From Nitrospinota bacterium (GTDB lineage Bacteria > Nitrospinota_A > UBA7883 > JACRLM01), in the NCBI GenBank assembly GCA_016208975.1, contig JACQXA010000001.1, positions 62,001 through 126,000 on the forward strand: 64,000 nt of DNA, read 5' to 3'. The translations under genes were made by a program, and so were the position numbers. This document shows, in pieces, positions 35,007-43,909 of the stretch. How positions within the stretch are numbered: the first letter of the stretch is position 1; each line of letters starts with the position of its first letter. Under the pieces are notes generated by a model. That model was not told the origin of the DNA. It did not search any database and saw nothing but the letters and a program-made list of their open reading frames with translations.

Positions 35007-35313
35007 ACGCGCAAATCATCGGCGGGGAGCCGATAAGGCTTTTCCCCAGCCCGGCGTTATGGGTGGATACGGGGCCATCGTACCGTTCCAGCCCCATTAT
35101 CTCCAGCGTCGCCTCCCACAGCTCGAAATGACTCTGGCTGAACACCGGGAAAAGGCCCATCTGCCCGCATCGGGCCACAACCGCTCTTGCCTCCATAGGG
35201 GCGAAGGTTTCATAGCAATTGGGCGAACGCTCGCCGGACAAAAACATTTCCAGCTCCCGGTTAAACCATAAGGCCGCGCCGTGAGCCGGTGGGATACCCA
35301 TTTTCTTTTTCAT
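34948..35313 (-). CDS. Hypothetical protein, convergent overlap
   Basis: An open frame of 121 residues that I do not recognise. The first 85 residues look like a real soluble domain (ALWFNRELEMFLSGERSPNC, MEARAVVARCGQMGLFPVF), and the start has AAAGGA about ten bases upstream. The last 25 residues are Pro-rich and lie antisense to the siroheme gene, with a 59-base overlap, so the original stop may have been lost. It has no signal peptide or membrane helix. The call rests on frame length, start context and sequence composition only. Confidence 0.4.
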   Translation of the reverse strand: MKKKMGIPPAHGAALWFNRELEMFLSGERSPNCYETFAPMEARAVVARCGQMGLFPVFSQSHFELWEATLEIMGLERYDGPVSTHNAGLGKSLIGSPPMICAFIPPDCPLPKPSPLPAHGL

Positions 35314-35543
35314 TTGTGCCGTCCTTTATTCGAAACGCCGCCGTTTGCAAACATCGGTCTCCCGCGGCCTGCAAGCCGCGCCAATGAAGAAGGTAGCCCA
35401 GTTAAATTACAAAATCACTATAACCTGATAAAGAAGTTAAACTTGGCAAACCTGAAGGACTTGAAAAACCTGATAAACCTGAAAAACGCCGCTTGTGTTG
35501 TGAAACGGCTTTATGCGACGCGCGCCCGTTGCCGGTTTTCGCC

Positions 35544-35639
35544 GCTTCACCGAGGTCGCTGACCTCGGTTCTTGTTGCTTCGCCGAGGTCGCTGACCTCG
35601 GTTCTTAAATAATCCGTGGCCGGGCGGCCACGGGGAAGC
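35544..35639 (+). repeat. BIME-like cluster: two direct and one inverted REP-like unit
   Basis: Two tandem units built on CACCGAGGTCGCTGACCTCGG (35544-35573 and 35577-35606, the second with CGCC) are followed by an inverted unit CCGTGGCCGGGCGGCCACGG (35613-35639). With it, the 400-base gap before the thioredoxin gene holds no recognisable gene. Confidence 0.75.
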
Positions 35640-35716
35640 TTTACGTTGATTATTTCCCGGGTTGAGGCTACACTTTTAACCATTCTTTCGGGAACTTTTG
35701 AATCAGGAGAAGCGCG

Positions 35717-36043
35717 ATGTCCGAGAACGTTGAAACATATACCGATGACAATTTCAGCGAAAAGGTTGTTAAATCCGAAAAACTGACCCTTGTGGATTTT
35801 TGGGCCGAATGGTGCGCCCCGTGCCGCATGATCGCCCCCGTGGTGGAAGAGCTTGCCAAGCAGTACCATGGCAAGGTGAACGTGGGCAAGGTGAACGTGG
35901 ATGAGAACAACAAGATCGCCACTCAATACGGCATCCGCTCCATACCCACCCTGCTGTTCTTCAAGAACGGGCAAATTCTAAAACAGGTGGTCGGCGTGCG
36001 GAGCAAAGCGGAGCTGGACGAGATAATCTCGCAGAACGCGTAA
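35717..36043 (+). CDS. trxA: Thioredoxin
   Basis: A 108-residue thioredoxin that reduces protein disulfides. The active site is WCAPC, in FWAEWCAPCRMIAPVVEELA, rather than the commoner WCGPC, and the cis-Pro follows in IRSIPTLLFFKNG. The length and C-terminal helix are standard for cytoplasmic TrxA. It stands alone and is followed by a strong terminator at 36068-36098. A second thioredoxin with WCGPC is encoded in the efflux operon at 53662-53994. Confidence 0.95.
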   Translation: MSENVETYTDDNFSEKVVKSEKLTLVDFWAEWCAPCRMIAPVVEELAKQYHGKVNVGKVNVDENNKIATQYGIRSIPTLLFFKNGQILKQVVGVRSKAELDEIISQNA

Positions 36044-36067
36044 CCGGTTTTTCAGCGAAACACTAAG

Positions 36068-36098
36068 CGGGCGCTTTAACCGGCGCCCGTTTTTTTTT
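36068..36098 (+). terminator. Rho-independent terminator of trxA
   Basis: CGGGCGC/GCGCCCG stem with an eight-base loop followed by nine T, 25 bases past the trxA stop. Confidence 0.85.
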
Positions 36099-36101
36099 GG
36101 A

Positions 36102-36746
36102 TTATTCCCGGTTCAGGTACTTTACGCTTATCTCTTCCGGGTCCAGCCCCAGGGCCTTGGCGTATGCCTTTAAAAACCCTTTCATGAAAACCGGGGCCGG
36201 GAAACTTTTGCTGTCTTCCCTCTCTATGGCTTCCAGGTAAGATTTCTTTACCTTGGTTTGCGAGGATATCTCATCCAGCGACGCGCCTTTGGCCAGGCGT
36301 ATGTTCTTAAGATGGGCCCCGGTTACAGGCCCCGTGTTAAGCGCCGGGGGTGGGGTGCCCGGCACATGGACATGGCTCTTATCCTGATTCTGACGCGCCG
36401 CCTGTGGCATGGAAGCCCCCGCCCCATGGAAAGATTCCAACAGCCTTTTACGGCGTTGTTCCGCGCCGGTGGAGGGCGCTTTTGTATCGGCGGTAACGGT
36501 TTGTTTCAAAGCCGCGTCATATTCAGCGCGAAGGGCCGGGTTAATGAGCGTTTCAAACGCCAGCTGGACCCGTTTTATCATCCATTGGCGTTCCGCTTCG
36601 GAGATGGCGCCGTAAGCCGCCCTGGAGTTTTCGCTGTAAACCGACGCCAGATAAAGATAGGCCCGTTCCACCTCCTCCTGGGAGGCGCGGGGCTGAATGT
36701 TCAGCAGTTCGTAATAGTCCAGCTCTGCTATCTTTTTGCGTTTCAT
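36102..36746 (-). CDS. J-domain-like protein without HPD, fused to a RodZ-type helix-turn-helix
   Basis: A 214-residue protein. Residues 8-80 resemble a J domain (DYYELLNIQPRASQEEVERAYLYLASVYSENSR...LINPALRAEYDAAL), but the His-Pro-Asp tripeptide needed to stimulate DnaK is replaced by Ser-Glu-Asn. A linker (about 85-140) leads to a helix-turn-helix of the RodZ/cHTH_25 type (LKNIRLAKGASLDEISSQTKVKKSYLEAIE, about 145-205). There is no membrane helix. The start overlaps the stop of the MinD-like gene by four bases, so the pair is translationally coupled. It is more likely an adaptor or polar positioning protein than a chaperone; this is inferred. Confidence 0.75.
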   Translation of the reverse strand: MKRKKIAELDYYELLNIQPRASQEEVERAYLYLASVYSENSRAAYGAISEAERQWMIKRVQLAFETLINPALRAEYDAALKQTVTADTKAPSTGAEQRRKRLLESFHGAGASMPQAARQNQDKSHVHVPGTPPPALNTGPVTGAHLKNIRLAKGASLDEISSQTKVKKSYLEAIEREDSKSFPAPVFMKGFLKAYAKALGLDPEEISVKYLNRE

Positions 36747-37741
36747 GAACTGATAAGGTTCAACTGGTTGCTTTTAGCCCGTTCCGGCGCAAGCTTTAAC
36801 AGTTCTTTCAAAATCAGGCTGAAATGGGCCGCCGTCTCGCTTTTTCCATACTCCACCAGGAATGGCGTGTTCCTGCGGAACGAGTGGGGGACACGCTCGT
36901 CGAACGGTATGATGCCCGCATAATCCATATGGATGCCGTAGAACTTGTTTACGATCTCGCAGATGGAGGGGCCCAGGTACCTGTCGTGCCGGTCCCGGGC
37001 CTGGTTCACCACCAGTTTAAACTCCATCTCGTAAAGGGCCTTGGCCACTTTTTCGGCCACCTGGCTGTCGGTTTTTTCTATCTTTTCCAGTATGGATTCC
37101 AGCCGGGCTATCAGGTTGCCTTCGCCCATGTCGCCGAAACCTTCGTCCAGATATTCCTCGAACAGCGGCCTGTCCACGATGTTTTTAAGCTTTCGATGGA
37201 TAGAGGCCCGGATAAACCTGTACGCCGTTTCCACCGCCGTGGGTTCGGGGGTTATCAACATCACCTGAATATGACCCTCCAGGAAAAAATCCGCCGCCTG
37301 GAAGTTTGTGCCGGGGCCGATGTCCAGAAACAGATGTTCGCAGGGAATGGACCGAAGACGTTTTACCAGTTTGGTTTTGACCGCGGAGTTTGGATTGGCC
37401 GCGTTGATGGCGTCCTTTGCGCCGGGGATAAGCCTTAGGTTGTTGAAGGGAGTGGGGACTATAACATCCGAAAGGTCCGCCACGCGGCCTTGCAGGAAAT
37501 CCGACAGGGTTTTGGATGGATGTTTCATGCCCAGGGCGGTATGGGCGTTGGCGCATCCCAGGTTGCCATCGAACAAGATGACATCTTTCCCATCTCTGGC
37601 CAAAAGTATGGCCAGGTTCGTCGCAAGCAGGGTTCTTCCGGAGCCGCCTTTGCCGCCCCCGAAGGACCAAATTACTTTTTCCTGTTCGCTGGAAATATCC
37701 ACCGCCCCCCCCTTTAAGGAGAAATGGATTAGAGTTGCCAT
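36743..37741 (-). CDS. MinD/FlhG-like P-loop ATPase with a variant Walker A
   Basis: A 332-residue ATPase of the MinD/ParA superfamily, the kind that positions division sites, flagella or plasmids. The deviant Walker A reads GGGKGGSGRTLLATNLA: the signature first Lys is kept but the phosphate-binding second Lys is Arg. Switch regions appear in VILFDGNLGCANAHTALG and EHLFLDIGPGTNF. A C-terminal extension (from about residue 270) is unlike MinD. The ATG at 37741 lacks a ribosome-binding site; a GTG at 37702 directly after a G-rich AAGGGGGG sequence may be the true start and gives 319 residues. It is coupled to the J-like/HTH gene. Confidence 0.78.
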   Translation of the reverse strand: MATLIHFSLKGGAVDISSEQEKVIWSFGGGKGGSGRTLLATNLAILLARDGKDVILFDGNLGCANAHTALGMKHPSKTLSDFLQGRVADLSDVIVPTPFNNLRLIPGAKDAINAANPNSAVKTKLVKRLRSIPCEHLFLDIGPGTNFQAADFFLEGHIQVMLITPEPTAVETAYRFIRASIHRKLKNIVDRPLFEEYLDEGFGDMGEGNLIARLESILEKIEKTDSQVAEKVAKALYEMEFKLVVNQARDRHDRYLGPSICEIVNKFYGIHMDYAGIIPFDERVPHSFRRNTPFLVEYGKSETAAHFSLILKELLKLAPERAKSNQLNLISS

Positions 37742-38064
37742 GCTGATGAAGCACGGAGTGGGACTAAGACTCAAAAATAAAATGAAATGATACATCAATA
37801 TAGCGGATATTCCAAAATATTTTATAAAAATTGCGGGGACCGGGGTCATGCGACTCCGGGGATGCTTGCGGTTTGGGTGGGCGGCTTTGGGGGTGCTAAC
37901 TGGACAAGGGGGCTGGTGACCCCGGGGATGCTTAACAGGGAATGAGGCTTTAAACTGGCCGGGTAATGCTTGATTTGGGCTTACCCTTTGGAATACCATT
38001 ACGTGTTTTCGCCAAGCGCGAACCTAGCAGTAACGAAATCTAAAAAGAGAGCAAGGTTTTGAAG

Positions 38065-39153
38065 ATGGTTGACCATATCAAGGGTAAGAGGATCGAACCG
38101 GCCAGGATTAAAAAAGGGATGGCCGTTGACGAGCTTATAGACGGTTTCTTTAACGCCTACAACGCCGCCAGGCTGGCGGAGGCCTGCCGCCTGCTGGAAA
38201 AGAAGATACTTTCCAATGACACCACGCTGGGCATCTCCCTCACCGGCGCGCTTACCCCGGCGGGGCTGGGCTCTTCCTGCCTTGTTTCATGGATAGAAAA
38301 CGGCTGGATTGACTATATCTCCACCACAGGGGCCAACCTTTATCACGACCTGCATTTCGGGCTAAACCTGCCGCTCCACAAGTCCACCCCCTTTGTGGAC
38401 GATACGGAGCTGAGAAAACACGGCATCATCCGGATTTACGACATCGTTTTCGATTTCGAGGTGCTGGCCCGGTCGGATAAATATGTTTTCCATCTTCTGG
38501 AGCAGGCGGAGTTCAAACACAGAATGGGCACCGCCGAGCTTCACAACCTGATGGGCAAATATGTGGACGCCACCGAGAAAGAAACCGGCTCCCAAGGCTC
38601 CACCGTATTAGGCGCCGCTTACCGGAACGCCGTGCCGGTGTTCTGCCCGTCTCCTGGCGATTCCACCATCGGCCTTAACGCCGCCGCGCTAACGTTGACC
38701 GAGCCGGGGCATGAGATAGACCCCATCCGCGATGTCACCGAAAGCACCGCCATAGCGCTCCACGCCAAGCGGAGCGGTAAAAGCGCCGTGCTGATATTGG
38801 GCGGTGGAAGCCCGAAAAATTTCCTGTTACAAACCATTCCACAACTGGACGAGATAATGGAGATCCACGTGGAAGGGCACGACTATTTCATCCAGATAAC
38901 CGACGCCCGGCCAGACACCGGCGGCCTTTCCGGCGCCACCCCGCACGAGGCGGTGAGCTGGGGCAAGGTAAACCCGGTTATGATCCCCGACACCGTGGTG
39001 GGATATATGGACACCACCATCGCCCTGCCGCTGATGACTTCGTATCTGCTAAACCGTATTGGGCCAAGAAAGCCCAAGAGGCTGTACGACCGTCGCGACG
39101 AGCTGGTGGCCAGGCTCACCGAAGAGTATAAAGCCGCGCAGGCGGGCAAATAA
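38065..39153 (+). CDS. Deoxyhypusine-synthase-like protein
   Basis: A 362-residue protein of the deoxyhypusine synthase fold, which uses NAD and spermidine to transfer aminobutyl groups. In bacteria without eIF5A such proteins make homospermidine or modify other amines. Typical segments are SLTGALTPAGLGSS, DYISTTGANLYHD, STVLGAAYRNAVPVFCPSPGDSTIG, VLILGGGSPKNF and FIQITDARPDTGGLSGATPHEAVSWGKV. The catalytic Lys of the eukaryotic enzyme would lie in the last segment (SWGK). The ATG at 38065 has AAGG eight bases upstream; a TTG at 38059 is possible. The lipoprotein gene follows shortly after. Confidence 0.88.
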   Translation: MVDHIKGKRIEPARIKKGMAVDELIDGFFNAYNAARLAEACRLLEKKILSNDTTLGISLTGALTPAGLGSSCLVSWIENGWIDYISTTGANLYHDLHFGLNLPLHKSTPFVDDTELRKHGIIRIYDIVFDFEVLARSDKYVFHLLEQAEFKHRMGTAELHNLMGKYVDATEKETGSQGSTVLGAAYRNAVPVFCPSPGDSTIGLNAAALTLTEPGHEIDPIRDVTESTAIALHAKRSGKSAVLILGGGSPKNFLLQTIPQLDEIMEIHVEGHDYFIQITDARPDTGGLSGATPHEAVSWGKVNPVMIPDTVVGYMDTTIALPLMTSYLLNRIGPRKPKRLYDRRDELVARLTEEYKAAQAGK

Positions 39154-39167
39154 TTAACGGCGTGGGT

Positions 39168-39752
39168 ATGACAATGAAAAGCAGTTATTTCCGCAAGAGT
39201 ATCGCCTTTGGCGCTGTGCTGGCCCTTTCCATGTTTACCGGGGCGTGTCAGGACCATCATTTCGAGCCGTATGAGAAGATAGGCCCACTGCCGGAGCCCA
39301 AGCCGGTTCCAGCGGAAGAAAGAAAGGCTCAACCATCAGCCCCGGCGCCCGCCATGCCCCCGCAGACAGCGCCATACTCCATGGGAGGCGCGTCTGCGCA
39401 GGCGCCAGCGGGATTCGCCGGTTTGATAGTTTCCGGCCGGGTGGAGCTTTCGCCCGCCACCGCTTCCAGCGCCCCGCAGGGGTGGACGTTGTACGTAATC
39501 GTGCGGCCCAAAGAAGGCGGCCCGGCGCTGGCGGCGAAAAGGTTTGATAAACCCGTGTTCCCCATAAAATTCGAACTTACCGAAAAAGACCTGATGATGG
39601 GCACGCCCACCGCCGGAATGGAGATTAGCGTGGAAGCGCGATACGATTCCGACGGCGACCCGATGACCAAGAAGCCGGAAGACTGGATAGGGAAGGCGGC
39701 CCAACCAGCGCCTATAGGTTTCAAAGGGGCCATTATCACCCTGGCAAGATAG
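39168..39752 (+). CDS. Lipoprotein with CcmI/CycH-like Ig domain
   Basis: A 194-residue exported protein. A signal peptide (about 8-28) ends in FTGAC, a plausible but atypical lipobox, and a Pro/Ala-rich linker (about 35-80) leads to a C-terminal domain of about 110 residues with SGRVELSPATASSAPQGWTLYVIVRP and FPIKFELTEKDLMMG, which resembles the Ig-like C-terminal domain of cytochrome c biogenesis protein CcmI/CycH. The TPR part of CcmI is missing and no ccm genes are nearby, so a direct role in cytochrome maturation is uncertain. Starts at 39162 and 39174 are also possible. Confidence 0.7.
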   Translation: MTMKSSYFRKSIAFGAVLALSMFTGACQDHHFEPYEKIGPLPEPKPVPAEERKAQPSAPAPAMPPQTAPYSMGGASAQAPAGFAGLIVSGRVELSPATASSAPQGWTLYVIVRPKEGGPALAAKRFDKPVFPIKFELTEKDLMMGTPTAGMEISVEARYDSDGDPMTKKPEDWIGKAAQPAPIGFKGAIITLAR

Positions 39753-39852
39753 GCGGGGTGAGTTAGCGCATAGCTTCGTGTCACCCCGGCCAAGCGACAG
39801 CGCGAGGCGGGGTCTGCGCCTGCCAAGGTCACGGGAAAGAATTTAGGCCCAG

Positions 39853-39873
39853 ATGCCGGATCAAGTCCGGCAT
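39853..39873 (+). repeat. 21-bp GC-rich palindrome, copy 2
   Basis: ATGCCGGATC-A-AGTCCGGCAT-type palindrome matching 12743-12763 and, inverted, 47811-47831. Confidence 0.7.
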
Positions 39874-39884
39874 GATAACGCTTC

Positions 39885-40090
39885 GCTTCACCGAAGTCGC
39901 TGAGAGTAATGCTTCTCCGAGGTCGCCTGACCTCGGTCTTTAATTACGGCTTGGGAGTCGTGGTCGGGCGACCACGGGGAAGCTGGAGTTTCTTTGTACT
40001 TCACCGGGGATTTTGTGCTTCACCGAGGTCGCCTGACCTCGGTCTTTAATTATGGCCTTGGAGTCCGTGGTCGGGCGACCACGGGGAAGC
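39885..40090 (+). repeat. BIME-like cluster of five REP-like units
   Basis: One truncated unit (39885-39903), direct units at 39911-39940 and 40017-40047, and inverted units CCGTGGTCGGGCGACCACGG at 39957-39983 and 40063-40090. Direct and inverted units alternate, about 105 bases apart as pairs. With the preceding palindrome these fill most of the 390-base gap before the coiled-coil gene; no gene is seen there. Confidence 0.8.
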
Positions 40091-40141
40091 GATAAGGGCC
40101 AAGCCTTGAATCATGTCTTTCTTCCACCGTATGCATTTCCC

Positions 40142-42823
40142 CTAATTCAACTGCAAGCTCTTCGCCACTCTCCGTATCTCCTCCTCGAACCTCTCTCTTG
40201 TAAAGTTGGCGTTGTGGGCCATTTCTTCACGGATCTGCTCGAAGTAGCGTTCTTTCTCTTTCTGGAAACTGGTGTCCAGCTCGGCTTTTTTGTTCATGAT
40301 GTCGGTTATCAATTCCTGACGGCGGCGGTACTCTTCGGTTTTCAGCTCCATCCGTAGCATGTCGAAACGTTTCAACCGCTCTACGTTCAATTCATTTTCC
40401 AGCTGGGACAACCTGTCGGCCTCCCTGGCGCGGACTTCTTCCTCCATCCCCTTCAAACGGGTGGCGCGTTCGGCTTCCAGCTGGGTGTCCAGCTGGGCCA
40501 GCCGTTCGGCCAGTTTGGATTGCACATCCGTTTCCACATCCCGTTTGGCCCGTTCGCGGAAAATGCCCACTTCGTCCTGAACTTTCCGTTCCAGATGGCG
40601 TTTATCCATATCCGCGTCCAGCATGGCCCGTTGCGCCAGTTTTTCCTTTTCGGCGGCTATTTGCGCTTCCAGCGCGTTCCTGCGTTCGGCCCGGGCGATT
40701 TCCATTTCTTCGTTCAGCTTCTCCCAAAGCTCTATTTTCAGCCGGTCGGTTTCGTACCGCACCCATTCTTCCTGTTTACGCCACAACCTCTGCTTCCGGT
40801 CCTCCAGGCGCTCCACAAGGCTTTTTTCATGGGTGTCGTATTCTTTACGCAACGCTTCCAGGCGGCTGGCTTTCTCTTCGGCGATGGATATGTTTATCTC
40901 CCGGGCGCGTTCTATGCGCTCGTTCTCCATTTCCTGCTCCAACGCTTTGCGTCTTTTTGCGCGTTCTTCGGATATCTCCACTGCCAGGGTTTCCACGGCG
41001 GCCCGGCGGGCGTTTTTGGATTCCTCCTCCATTGCCAGGGCCAGGCGCTCTTTCTCCGCTGCGGCTTCCTGGCGGCTTTTGGCCACCAGCGAGTTCTTTT
41101 TGGACTCCAGCTCCAGCGCCATCAAATCTTCGGCCTGGCGTTGACGTTTTTGGAGAGTGGCTTTTATTTTCCCGGCGGCGGTCCTGTAACGCTCGGCCAG
41201 ACGGCTGTCCAGGAACCTTCGGCGGAGGGCTTCCTCGTCGGTCATGCGGGAATCCACCAGGGCCAGCCGCCGTTCCTTTTCTTCCCGCTCCCACCTGCTC
41301 AACCGCTCCACATGACGCAGGCGCAGGGAGTCCAGCTCGGCCTTCAATGAATCCAACGCCCAGGATTTTTCCACCTCCAACCGTTCTTTCATTTCCAGTT
41401 CCATCCGGAACAGCCGGGGCCGCATGTCGGCGGTCATCTGGGCCACGGCCTCTTTATGCTCGGTCTCTATCTGGCGCAACAGCCGCGCCCGGGCCTCCTG
41501 TTCCTCATTCACAAGCCGTTCGGCCAACGATTCGCGGGCGGTGGTCTCGTCGGCCCGCAACCTGTCGCCCATTATCCTCATGCGGGCCTCGCGCTCGGCC
41601 TCTATCTCTCTTTTCACCAGCTCCAGCTTTCCGGTTTTTTCTTTTTCCACCTCGGCGTTCATCCGCTCGGCCATGCCAAGCCGCATGCTTACCGCCTCGT
41701 GGGCCAGGGAGCCTATGGAGTCGTTCCGTAACCGGGATACTTCCGCCTCCAGTTCCCCGATGCGCCGCGAGCGTTCCTCTGTGATGAGCGAATCTATGGC
41801 CGCCAGCCGTTCACGTTTGGCTTCTTCCACCGCCGCCTGAATGGACTGCTTACGCTCAGTTTCGAGGGTGACCATGCTCTGGGAAATATCGTCTATCAGC
41901 CGCGCCCGGAGGATGGCGGTTTCTTTCTCCACCTCTTTTTGCATGGCGGCGCGGATCTCTGCGGCCTCCTGTTGCGCTTCCAGCATGGCGGCGGCCCGTT
42001 TCATTTCCATATCGCGCTTGAACTGCTCCTCCCACTCGGCGAAAGCGCGCAGGGCGTCGTTACGTCTTAACTCCATCTCTTCGGCCAGGCCCGCCTCAGC
42101 GTCGGCCCGGGCTTTGTGGCGGATGTCTTCTATCTCGCTGGACAGCTCGCTTTTCAGGCGAAGCCGCTCACGTTCCACCTCGTCCACCATTTCATGGGTC
42201 TTGCGCTGACGGAAAGCGTCCACCTCGGTATGCACCTGATGGGTAAGGCGGTTGCGTTCCAGTTCGGATTTGCGCCTTAAGGCGGACATGGCGTGGGAGT
42301 TTTGCCGGTCATATTCCGTGTCGAAAAAGGCGGTGAGCCTCATTATTTCCTGGTGGGCCTGGTTTAAAAGCGATTTGGAGAAAAGCTCCGTTTCCGCCTG
42401 CGCGTCTTCTTTCAGCCTGGCCTTTAGCTTTGAAATGTCCTCGAAGATAAGCTCCTGCTCGGTGTCGCGGATTTTGCCGGTTTCTTCCTTGATAGAGGCG
42501 ATTTTCTTTAAACGCTCCTGCTCCAGCTCCTGCCATACCACTTCACGGATATGTTCCACCTCGCGTTTGGAGCGGGTGTATGTCTCTTTCCTTAACCGTT
42601 CGTAAAGGTCTTCCAGTTCCGCGTTGGCCTTGTCCTTGCGCGATTTTATATAGCCGTCCAGCCCATCCAGCCCCTTTTTGCGCAGGGCTGTTATCTCGTC
42701 TTCCAGCTGGGCCAGCCGCTTCATCCGCTCATATTCGATCTCGCCGCGCAACTCTTCCAGCATCCGCTCCCGCTCACTGCCACGGGAAGCGTTTGGGGCG
42801 GGGTTCCAATAAAATTCGCTCAT
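40142..42823 (-). CDS. Giant cytoplasmic coiled-coil protein
   Basis: An 893-residue protein I do not recognise. From about residue 15 to the end it is almost uninterrupted charged helix, rich in Glu, Arg, Lys, Ala and Leu, with recurring EERxxR..LExE and AEKExLA blocks and no Pro after the first dozen residues except a couple. There is no signal peptide, membrane helix or globular domain apart from the short N terminus FYWNPAPNAS. A coiled coil of this length could span more than 100 nm. Possible roles are a cytoskeletal filament, polar scaffold or organelle-associated strut. It is a single gene with REP-like repeats downstream and 214 non-coding bases upstream. Confidence 0.8.
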   Translation of the reverse strand: MSEFYWNPAPNASRGSERERMLEELRGEIEYERMKRLAQLEDEITALRKKGLDGLDGYIKSRKDKANAELEDLYERLRKETYTRSKREVEHIREVVWQELEQERLKKIASIKEETGKIRDTEQELIFEDISKLKARLKEDAQAETELFSKSLLNQAHQEIMRLTAFFDTEYDRQNSHAMSALRRKSELERNRLTHQVHTEVDAFRQRKTHEMVDEVERERLRLKSELSSEIEDIRHKARADAEAGLAEEMELRRNDALRAFAEWEEQFKRDMEMKRAAAMLEAQQEAAEIRAAMQKEVEKETAILRARLIDDISQSMVTLETERKQSIQAAVEEAKRERLAAIDSLITEERSRRIGELEAEVSRLRNDSIGSLAHEAVSMRLGMAERMNAEVEKEKTGKLELVKREIEAEREARMRIMGDRLRADETTARESLAERLVNEEQEARARLLRQIETEHKEAVAQMTADMRPRLFRMELEMKERLEVEKSWALDSLKAELDSLRLRHVERLSRWEREEKERRLALVDSRMTDEEALRRRFLDSRLAERYRTAAGKIKATLQKRQRQAEDLMALELESKKNSLVAKSRQEAAAEKERLALAMEEESKNARRAAVETLAVEISEERAKRRKALEQEMENERIERAREINISIAEEKASRLEALRKEYDTHEKSLVERLEDRKQRLWRKQEEWVRYETDRLKIELWEKLNEEMEIARAERRNALEAQIAAEKEKLAQRAMLDADMDKRHLERKVQDEVGIFRERAKRDVETDVQSKLAERLAQLDTQLEAERATRLKGMEEEVRAREADRLSQLENELNVERLKRFDMLRMELKTEEYRRRQELITDIMNKKAELDTSFQKEKERYFEQIREEMAHNANFTRERFEEEIRRVAKSLQLN

Positions 42824-43036
42824 CTGGCCAATACCTTTTGTTTTGGTTTGCGGAACCCGGCGGGTGGAACAAAATGGGATAGCGGGGGGCGAACAGACAA
42901 ACTACGGCGTGAAAAGTTGCGTTCAGGCGAAGCCATAAAAAGCCCTCAACCGGAAATTTAGACCCACCAAAGATTATGGGATATTACAGGTTTATACCTG
43001 TTCTGTCAAGTATTTCCGGGTGTTAGGGCTGTTTTC

Positions 43037-43909
43037 TTAAAAACATTCCTTGGCTATTTTAAGGCAGGTTTCCGCCCGGTTAAGGGTGTATAAATGCACC
43101 CCCGGAGCGCCTTGCTTTAGAAGCTCTTTGGCCTGGGAGATTGCGTGGGCTGTGCCTATTTCCGCCACGGCGTCCTGGCCTTCATTTTCTCCGGCTTTCT
43201 CCAACTCCGCCAGTAACGAGGGGGGCAGGGTGGCGCCGCACAGGGAGGCTATCTTTTTTATAGTTCCCAGATTGATGATGGGCAGAACGCCGGGGATGAT
43301 CGGTTTGGTTATACCGGCGCTTCGGGCCCGTTCCACGAACTTCCAGTACAGATCGTTATCGAAAAACAGCTGGGTGACGGCAAAATCCCCCCCGCAATCC
43401 AGCTTGTTCTTAAGCTGATGCAGGTCATCTTCCGCCGACACGGCTTCGGGATGGGTTTCCGGGTATGCGGCAACCCCAACACCGAACCGGGTGAAGCCGT
43501 TCCGGATGAAACGCACCAGGTCGTCGGCATGGGTGAAGCTCTGGTTCGTGGGTTTGAACGCGCCATCGCCCCTTGGAGGGTCTCCCCTTAAGGCCAGAAC
43601 GTTGTCTATCCGCGCGGCGGAGAGTTTGTTCAGGAAATCGGCCAGGAACGCGTCGGACGCGCCCACGCAGGTAAGATGGGCCATGGGCTCCATGCCGTAC
43701 TGGTTCTTTATTTTGTCCACTATGTCCAGCGTGTTGGACTGGGTGCCGCCGCCAGCGCCATAAGTAACAGAAACGAATAGAGGATTCGTGGATTTTAGCT
43801 TCTCCACAACCTTGAAAAAGTCTCCCCATGCTTCCCTTTCCTTGGGCGGGAAGAACTCCAGAGACAGGAACTGGCCTTTTTTTTCGTGTAAAAGTTCGGC
43901 TATTCGCAA
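43037..43909 (-). CDS. metF: 5,10-methylenetetrahydrofolate reductase
   Basis: A 290-residue flavoprotein that reduces methylene-THF to methyl-THF for methionine synthesis. The family landmarks are SLEFFPPKERE, FVSVTYGAGGGTQSNTLD, MAHLTCVGAS, NVLALRGDPPRGD, VAAYPETHPEA, DFAVTQLFFDN, KPIIPGVLPI and APGVHLYTLNRAETCLKI. The start is taken as TTG 43909 with GGGGAG seven bases upstream, which gives the normal MetF length; an upstream TTG at 44008 would add 33 residues of non-conserved sequence. It is divergent from the tRNA-Val/infC region. Confidence 0.95.
   Translation of the reverse strand: MRIAELLHEKKGQFLSLEFFPPKEREAWGDFFKVVEKLKSTNPLFVSVTYGAGGGTQSNTLDIVDKIKNQYGMEPMAHLTCVGASDAFLADFLNKLSAARIDNVLALRGDPPRGDGAFKPTNQSFTHADDLVRFIRNGFTRFGVGVAAYPETHPEAVSAEDDLHQLKNKLDCGGDFAVTQLFFDNDLYWKFVERARSAGITKPIIPGVLPIINLGTIKKIASLCGATLPPSLLAELEKAGENEGQDAVAEIGTAHAISQAKELLKQGAPGVHLYTLNRAETCLKIAKECF

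Noticed and set aside
33755-35014. 419-codon open frame on the minus strand
   Set aside because: It is antisense to two genes with clear families (oxidase-like and siroheme proteins), and its translation is Ser/Pro-rich without motifs, as expected from a GC-rich shadow frame.
37742-38064. 323-base gap between the MinD-like and deoxyhypusine-synthase-like genes
   Set aside because: It contains two degenerate copies of a GGGGTC/GACTCC palindrome followed by GGGGATGCTT, perhaps distant REP units, but no gene, RNA or promoter I can support.
40520-41350. 276-codon plus-strand frame rich in Phe, Leu, Gly and His
   Set aside because: It is the complement of the repetitive coiled-coil codons; composition explains the lack of stops.
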